NCBI RefSeq assembly: GCF_019711515.1
Contig: NZ_JAIGNO010000004.1
Span: forward strand, 1-64,000
Length of the DNA stretch: 64,000 nt
From: Qipengyuania qiaonensis
Lineage (GTDB): Bacteria; Pseudomonadota; Alphaproteobacteria; Sphingomonadales; Sphingomonadaceae
Direction: 5' to 3'
Shown here: positions 59,756 through 64,000 of the stretch, in pieces
How positions within the stretch are numbered: the first letter of the stretch is position 1
How the letters are laid out: each line of letters begins with the position of its first letter
Notes under the pieces: model-generated
The model's input: the letters and a program-made list of their open reading frames with translations, nothing else
What the model was told of the DNA's origin: nothing
Database searches by the model: none
Program-made: the position numbers and the translations under genes

Positions 59756-61183
59756 ATGAGCGGCAGCGCCGATTATTTCGACGAAATGCGCGAGCCTGAT
59801 GGCGGCGTGCGCGAAGCCTACACAGGCTACTGCCATTGGTTCAACGATCAGGAAAATGCGCTGTTGCGGCGCAAGCACGCCGAAGCGGAAACGAATTTCC
59901 GCAAAACCGGAATTACCTTCAACGTCTACGGCGAAGACGAGGCCGAAGAGCGGCTGATACCGTTCGACATGGTGCCGCGGGTGATCAGCGCGGCCGAATG
60001 GCGCAAACTGACCCGCGGGATCGAGCAGCGGGTTTCGGCGCTCAACGCCTTCATGCACGATCTTTACCACCGGCAGGAGATCATCCGCGCCGGCCGGATT
60101 CCGGAGCGGTTGTTCAGCAATAACGATGCGTGGCTGCCGCATATGGTCGGCTTCACCCCACCGGGCGGTGTCTACACGCATATCGTCGGTATCGATCTGG
60201 TGCGCACCGGACCCGACGAATTCTATGTGCTGGAGGATAATGCCCGCACGCCCTCCGGCGTCAGTTACATGCTCGAAAACCGCGAAACCATGATGGCGAT
60301 GTTTCCCGAGCTGTTCATGCGCGTTCCGGTGGAGCAGGTCTCGGATTATCCGCGTCGCCTCGCCAAGAGCCTCGCCGCCTGTGCTCCCGATTGCGCCGGC
60401 GGCAAGCCAACGGTCGCAGTGTTGACGCCGGGCATCTACAATTCGGCCTATTTCGAGCATGCTTTCCTGGCCGACCAGATGGGTGCCGAACTGGTCGAGG
60501 GGAGCGACCTGCGTGTGGTCGACGGGCGCGTGGCGATGCGCACGACCTGCGGATACCAGCCGGTGGATGTGATCTATCGCCGGGTCGACGACGAATTTCT
60601 CGATCCGCTGACCTTCAATGAGGACAGCGTCCTTGGTGTGCCAGGCATCATGGATGTCTACCGCGCCGGACGTATCACCATCGCCAATGCGCCTGGCACC
60701 GGCGTCGCGGACGACAAGGCAATCTATTCCTTCATGCCCGAAATCGTCGAGTTCTATACCGGCGAAAAACCGCTGCTGCCCAATGTCGAGACGTATCGCT
60801 GTGCGGACGACGATTCGTGCAAATACGTGCTCGACAACCTCGCGGAGCTGGTCGTCAAGGAAGTGCATGGCTCGGGCGGCTACGGCATGCTGATCGGTCC
60901 AGCAGCCTCGAAGAAAGAGATCGAGGAATTCCGCCGGAAGATCGTCGACAAGCCGAACAATTATATCGCCCAGCCCACGCTGGCGCTTTCGACATGCCCG
61001 ATCTTCACCAGGAAGGGCCTGGCCCCCAGGCATGTCGATCTGCGACCCTTCGTGCTGGTTTCGCCCGACAAGATCGATATCACGCCGGGCGGATTGACGC
61101 GGGTGGCACTGAAGCAGGGTTCGCTGGTAGTCAATTCGAGCCAGGGCGGCGGTACCAAAGACACCTGGGTACTCAAGGACTGA
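59756..61183 (+). CDS. Circularly permuted ATP-grasp protein of the Anbu locus
   Basis: 475 residues; GGGGGACC precedes the start. It has the CP_ATPgrasp pattern (formerly DUF404/DUF407): YDEMREPDG-like start DEMREPDGGVREAY, NFRKTGITFNVYGEDEAEER, LIPFDMVPRVISAAEWRKLT, IEQRVSALNAFMHDLYH, FYVLEDNARTPSGVSYMLEN, and ATP-site regions ELVVKEVHGSGGYGMLIGPA and IAQPTLALSTCPIF. The family is predicted to join amino acids or peptides by ATP-driven amide-bond formation. Genomic neighbourhoods with alpha-E, transglutaminase and Anbu proteins are conserved, and all three follow here with 16, -1 and 23 bases between genes. Confidence 0.93.
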   Translation: MSGSADYFDEMREPDGGVREAYTGYCHWFNDQENALLRRKHAEAETNFRKTGITFNVYGEDEAEERLIPFDMVPRVISAAEWRKLTRGIEQRVSALNAFMHDLYHRQEIIRAGRIPERLFSNNDAWLPHMVGFTPPGGVYTHIVGIDLVRTGPDEFYVLEDNARTPSGVSYMLENRETMMAMFPELFMRVPVEQVSDYPRRLAKSLAACAPDCAGGKPTVAVLTPGIYNSAYFEHAFLADQMGAELVEGSDLRVVDGRVAMRTTCGYQPVDVIYRRVDDEFLDPLTFNEDSVLGVPGIMDVYRAGRITIANAPGTGVADDKAIYSFMPEIVEFYTGEKPLLPNVETYRCADDDSCKYVLDNLAELVVKEVHGSGGYGMLIGPAASKKEIEEFRRKIVDKPNNYIAQPTLALSTCPIFTRKGLAPRHVDLRPFVLVSPDKIDITPGGLTRVALKQGSLVVNSSQGGGTKDTWVLKD

Positions 61184-61199
61184 TGGCCGCCAGATCATC

Positions 61200-62144
61200 A
61201 TGCTAGGACGGACCGCCAACGGCCTCTTCTGGATGTTTCGCTATCTCGAGCGAGCGGAAAACACGGCCCGCCTGCTGGATGCGGGATTGCGCATGGCGCT
61301 GACCCGCGATCTGGTGACCGCCGAAGAAGAATGGCGCTCGGTCATGTCCACCGCCGGCCAGCGGACCGGATACGAGGCCAAGCATGCGACCTATACCGGC
61401 ATGCAGGCGTGGAACTTCATTCTGCGCGACAAGGACAATGCGTCCTCCATCCTCGCCATGTTCGGGCAGGTCCGCCAGAACGCCCGGCTGGCGCGCAATG
61501 CGATCAGCGGCGAATTATGGGAGGCGATCAACGAGAACTGGCTGGCAATCAAGGACCAGCTGGCCAAGCCAGTGGGCGAGAACCGCGTGCTGGAGACGGT
61601 CGCCACCATTCGCCGCGCAGGTACGCTGGCGCATGGGGCGCTGGAAGGATCCATGCTGCGCGACGAAAGCTATCACTTCGCGCAGGCCGGCACCTTCATC
61701 GAACGGGGCGACAGCATCGCCCGCATTCTCGATATCAAATATTATCTGCTGCTTCCGTCGCTGTCCTATGTCGGCTCCAGCCTCGACACCGGACAATGGG
61801 ACCAGGTTCTGCGGTCCGTCTCCGGCGATCGGGCCTATCGCTGGCTGAATGCCGGGCAGATCGATGCGCGGGGCATTTGCAAGTTCCTCATTCTCGACGA
61901 TGCCTTCCCTCGCAGCCTCGCATTCTGCCATTCCGAATTGCGGGCCAATCTTGCCGCTCTCGCCCGGCTTCATGGCCGCGAGGGCGAGAGCAATGCGCTG
62001 ATGCGCGAGGCAGACACGCGGATTGCCGATCTCACCATCGAAGACGTCTTCGATCAGGGGCTGCACGAGTTCCTGGTCGACTTCATGGCGTCCAACGCGG
62101 CTATCGGGAATGCGATCGCCACAGACTACAGGTTCCTTGCCTGA
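61200..62144 (+). CDS. Alpha-E (DUF403) protein of the Anbu locus
   Basis: 314 residues, nearly all alpha-helical, starting MLGRTANGLFWMFRYLERAE with NTARLLDAGLRMALTR. The family motifs AGTFIERGDSIARILDIKYY, LRSVSGDRAYRWLNAGQI and FLILDDAFPRSLAFCHSELR are clear. Alpha-E proteins carry conserved Glu/Arg residues repeated through helical units, and nearly always accompany the circularly permuted ATP-grasp. They are thought to work in the same amide-ligation reaction, but the role is unproven. It overlaps the transglutaminase gene by 1 base. Confidence 0.92.
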   Translation: MLGRTANGLFWMFRYLERAENTARLLDAGLRMALTRDLVTAEEEWRSVMSTAGQRTGYEAKHATYTGMQAWNFILRDKDNASSILAMFGQVRQNARLARNAISGELWEAINENWLAIKDQLAKPVGENRVLETVATIRRAGTLAHGALEGSMLRDESYHFAQAGTFIERGDSIARILDIKYYLLLPSLSYVGSSLDTGQWDQVLRSVSGDRAYRWLNAGQIDARGICKFLILDDAFPRSLAFCHSELRANLAALARLHGREGESNALMREADTRIADLTIEDVFDQGLHEFLVDFMASNAAIGNAIATDYRFLA

Positions 62145-62959
62145 TGCGCCTCTTCATCCGCCACACCACTCGCTACCGTTTCGATACTCCGGTAATCCAT
62201 GCGCTGCAGCGCCTCCGCTTGACGCCCAAGGAAACGCAGGGCCAGGAAATCCTGGAATGGGACATGGAATACGACAATGCCGGCCCCGAACTCAGCTATG
62301 AGGATCAGCATCACAACACGGTAACGCTGGTCTCTGTGGAATCCGGCACCCAACAGGTCACCGTCACCTGCCGCGGAAGGGTGGATACGCACGACCACGC
62401 CGGCGTCATCGGCCGCCATGCCGGGCATCTGCCGCTGTGGAGTTTCCTCGGCCAGACCGGACAGACCAGGCCGGGGCCGGGTATGCGCAGGCTGGCGACC
62501 GAAATCGACAAGCGCGGCGATGACCGGATCGACATGCTTCATCGCCTGTCCGGGGCGATACTCGAGCGGGTCGATTACAAGACCGGGACGACGCATTCGC
62601 GAACCATCGCCGAAGAGGCTTTCGCCGCGGCCAATGGCGTGTGTCAGGATCATGCGCATATCTTCATCGGCATCGCCCGATCGCTGGGCATCCCGGCGCG
62701 TTATGTCAGCGGCTATCTGATGATGAACGATCGCATCGAGCAGGAGGCAGGCCACGCCTGGGCCGAAGCCTATGTCGAGGAGCTGGGCTGGGTCGGATTC
62801 GACATATCCAACGGTATCAGTCCGGACGAACGCTATGTTCGGGTTGCAACGGGCCGCGATTACCGCGATGCCGCGCCGGTAACCGGCATCAGCTTCGGCA
62901 CGACATCGACCGTGCTCGAAGTCGATGTCGCGGTCGAGCAACAGCAAGTGCAGCAGTAG
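62144..62959 (+). CDS. Transglutaminase-like cysteine peptidase of the Anbu locus
   Basis: 271 residues from the ATG overlapping the alpha-E stop. The N-terminal Bact_transglu_N domain starts LFIRHTTRYRFDTPVIHALQ. The catalytic triad is C167 (AAANGVCQDHAHIFIGIARS), H204 (EAGHAWAEAYVEELGWVGFD) and D220 in the same stretch. Such bacterial proteins are usually thiol proteases or amidases rather than cross-linking enzymes. A run ending VEQQQVQQ closes the protein. With the ligase and Anbu it may cut or form the same peptide bond. Confidence 0.94.
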   Translation: MRLFIRHTTRYRFDTPVIHALQRLRLTPKETQGQEILEWDMEYDNAGPELSYEDQHHNTVTLVSVESGTQQVTVTCRGRVDTHDHAGVIGRHAGHLPLWSFLGQTGQTRPGPGMRRLATEIDKRGDDRIDMLHRLSGAILERVDYKTGTTHSRTIAEEAFAAANGVCQDHAHIFIGIARSLGIPARYVSGYLMMNDRIEQEAGHAWAEAYVEELGWVGFDISNGISPDERYVRVATGRDYRDAAPVTGISFGTTSTVLEVDVAVEQQQVQQ

Positions 62960-62982
62960 AACTGCCGAGAGGACGATTTCTG

Positions 62983-63717
62983 ATGACTTATTGCGTGGGC
63001 ATGGTGCTCGACAAGGGCCTCGTCCTGATGAGCGACACCCGCACGAATTCGGGCGTCGACAATATCTCCGTGTTTCGCAAGATGTTCACCTGGAACGTGC
63101 CGGGCGAACGGATCATCACGCTGATGACGGCCGGGAACCTCGCCAGCACGCAGGCGGTGATCAGCCAGCTCGAAGAGCGGATGAAAGAGCCGGACGAACG
63201 CGACAATATCATCCTCAAATCGCCCACCATGTTCCAGGTCGCGACCGAGATCGGCAAGCTGCTGCGCAACATCATCGCCGAACGGCAGGATGCGAACGGG
63301 CTCAAGGGTAGGGGGCGGTTCACTGCATCCATCATTGTCGCTGGCCAGATCGCGGGGATGGAGCCGCGCCTGTTCATGGTCTATCCGGAAGGCAACTTCA
63401 TCGAGGCCAGCCGCGATACGCCGTTCTTCCAGATCGGCGAAACCAAATACGGGCGGCCGATCATCATTCGCGGTTACGACCCCGAAATGAGCATGGAGGA
63501 AGCCGTCAAGCTGCTGATGGTCAGCTTCGATTCCACGCTGAAGGCGAACCTATCGGTTGGATTGCCGCTCGATCTTCAGGTCATCGAGCGCGATGGCTTC
63601 CAGGCCAAGCACGAACATCGGGTGACGCACGAAGACCCTTATTTTCAGGCGATATCTTCGAGCTGGGGAGATGCGCTGAAAAGCGCTTTCCATTCACTGC
63701 CGGATTACAGCTTCTAG
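62983..63717 (+). CDS. Anbu: ancestral beta-subunit-like proteasome-type protease
   Basis: 244 residues from the ATG at 62983 (GAGAGGACG upstream). The frame is open far upstream, but this start places threonine second (M-TYCVGMVLDKGLVLMSDT), so after removal of Met it is the N-terminal nucleophile. Counting from it, D17 (MSDTRT) and K32 (VFRKMF) match the proteasome triad, and G23-V24-D25 is typical. FTASIIVAGQIAGMEPRLFM and DTPFFQIGETKYGRPIIIRG are Anbu-type. In known structures Anbu forms ring-like assemblies with very low peptidase activity. It closes the four-gene operon; its substrate is not known. Confidence 0.93.
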   Translation: MTYCVGMVLDKGLVLMSDTRTNSGVDNISVFRKMFTWNVPGERIITLMTAGNLASTQAVISQLEERMKEPDERDNIILKSPTMFQVATEIGKLLRNIIAERQDANGLKGRGRFTASIIVAGQIAGMEPRLFMVYPEGNFIEASRDTPFFQIGETKYGRPIIIRGYDPEMSMEEAVKLLMVSFDSTLKANLSVGLPLDLQVIERDGFQAKHEHRVTHEDPYFQAISSSWGDALKSAFHSLPDYSF

Positions 63718-63848
63718 CCAGGCAAATACGAAAAGAACGTCGGTTGCAGGTGCTACTACTAGGTAAAATTACCTGATACCCATCAATTTCACTGAATAAA
63801 TACCCGACCCGGTAGTTCTACGGATTACGCGCGACTACGTATCGGCGC

Positions 63849-64000
63849 ATGAAGTCGTGCATGGGGCGAAAGCAGACCATTCACATCGTGGGCGGGACAA
63901 GTAGATGCCGTGCGGAACAGTCGCATCTGGTCTTCAGTATCGGGCATCATGGCGAAGTCTACTCCAACATTACCGAATTGATGCAGCATCCACCCCAATC
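63849..64000 (+). CDS. Unidentified gene, N-terminal part only (runs off the right edge)
   Basis: From the ATG at 63849 (or an in-frame ATG at 63861) about 50 codons are open to the window edge. They read KQTIHIVGGTSRCRAEQSHL followed by VFSIGHHGEVYSNITELMQH. The look is of the first strand and helix of a receiver- or LuxR-type regulator, but too little is present to decide. The 131-base gap from Anbu contains AGGTAA-AA-TTACCT (63761-63774). Call is tentative; the reading frame could also be chance. Confidence 0.45.
   Translation, partial: MKSCMGRKQTIHIVGGTSRCRAEQSHLVFSIGHHGEVYSNITELMQHPPQ

Noticed and set aside
59741..61219. A 492-codon minus-strand frame opposite the ATP-grasp gene.
   Set aside because: Shadow of a well-conserved gene; no ribosome site and no recognisable domain.

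Overview
The window looks like chromosomal DNA of a GC-rich alphaproteobacterium, most likely a sphingomonad of the Erythrobacter type. The signs are two large TonB-dependent receptors, a FecI/FecR pair, the order hemC-hemD-mitofilin-like gene, a sulfite-reduction operon carrying DUF2849 and DUF934 genes, and intergenic palindromes of the RHSREGGNP-translating class. Species cannot be named from the sequence alone. Coding density is very high, many neighbours overlap by 1 or 4 bases (TGATG, ATGA, GTGA), and no gene-free stretch longer than 300 bases was found.

Layout. 1-3.4 kb (minus): an ECF sigma / anti-sigma / receptor trio whose receptor gene runs off the left edge, a small ACT-like gene and a decayed leucine dehydrogenase gene. 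3.7-5.6 kb: an insertion-sequence pile-up with a complete IS3-family copy, an 18-codon scrap of an IS5-type transposase and an IS200/IS605 element with a perfect 28-bp hairpin abutting its transposase start. 5.65-17.4 kb: a catabolic divergon. To the left run a receptor, an Asp/Glu-racemase-superfamily protein and two SnoaL-like paralogues. To the right run a GntR/FCD regulator, an HMG-CoA-lyase-like enzyme, hydantoinase/oxoprolinase subunits A and B, a class III CoA-transferase and an isochorismatase-like amidase. A TTGTATACAA palindrome sits in the shared promoter. The block ends at a solitary IS3-type terminus and a tRNA-Ser 3'-end fragment, so it looks like an acquired island for an imide or cyclic amide.

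17.5-31.9 kb is core metabolism: a phytoene-desaturase-like oxidoreductase, QueF, a sulfurtransferase, a MetC-like enzyme, an MscS channel, a sulfate-assimilation operon (SUMT, DUF2849, sulfite reductase, DUF934, APS/PAPS reductase), tRNA-Thr, an NAD-dependent epimerase, ProB and Obg. 31.9-40.7 kb is acyl-CoA and aromatic-acid breakdown: thiolase, crotonase and acyl-CoA dehydrogenase around a LiuR-like site, a LysR/hydrolase pair, fumarylacetoacetase-family and maleylacetoacetate isomerase genes, and a glutaryl-CoA-dehydrogenase-like gene. 40.8-59.7 kb holds a single-domain response regulator, an OmpA / micro-protein / helix-hairpin-helix operon, a VWA lipoprotein with TonB-box-like motifs, a flippase, gpsA, tsaD, hemC, hemD, a mitofilin-like protein, a UbiH-type hydroxylase, a DsbD/ScsB-type protein, a serine carboxypeptidase, uvrB and small lipoproteins.

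59.75-63.7 kb is a complete Anbu locus: a circularly permuted ATP-grasp ligase, an alpha-E protein, a transglutaminase-like protein and the proteasome-like Anbu protease. Its biological role is still poorly understood and it is the most interesting intact system here. A partial gene enters at the right edge.
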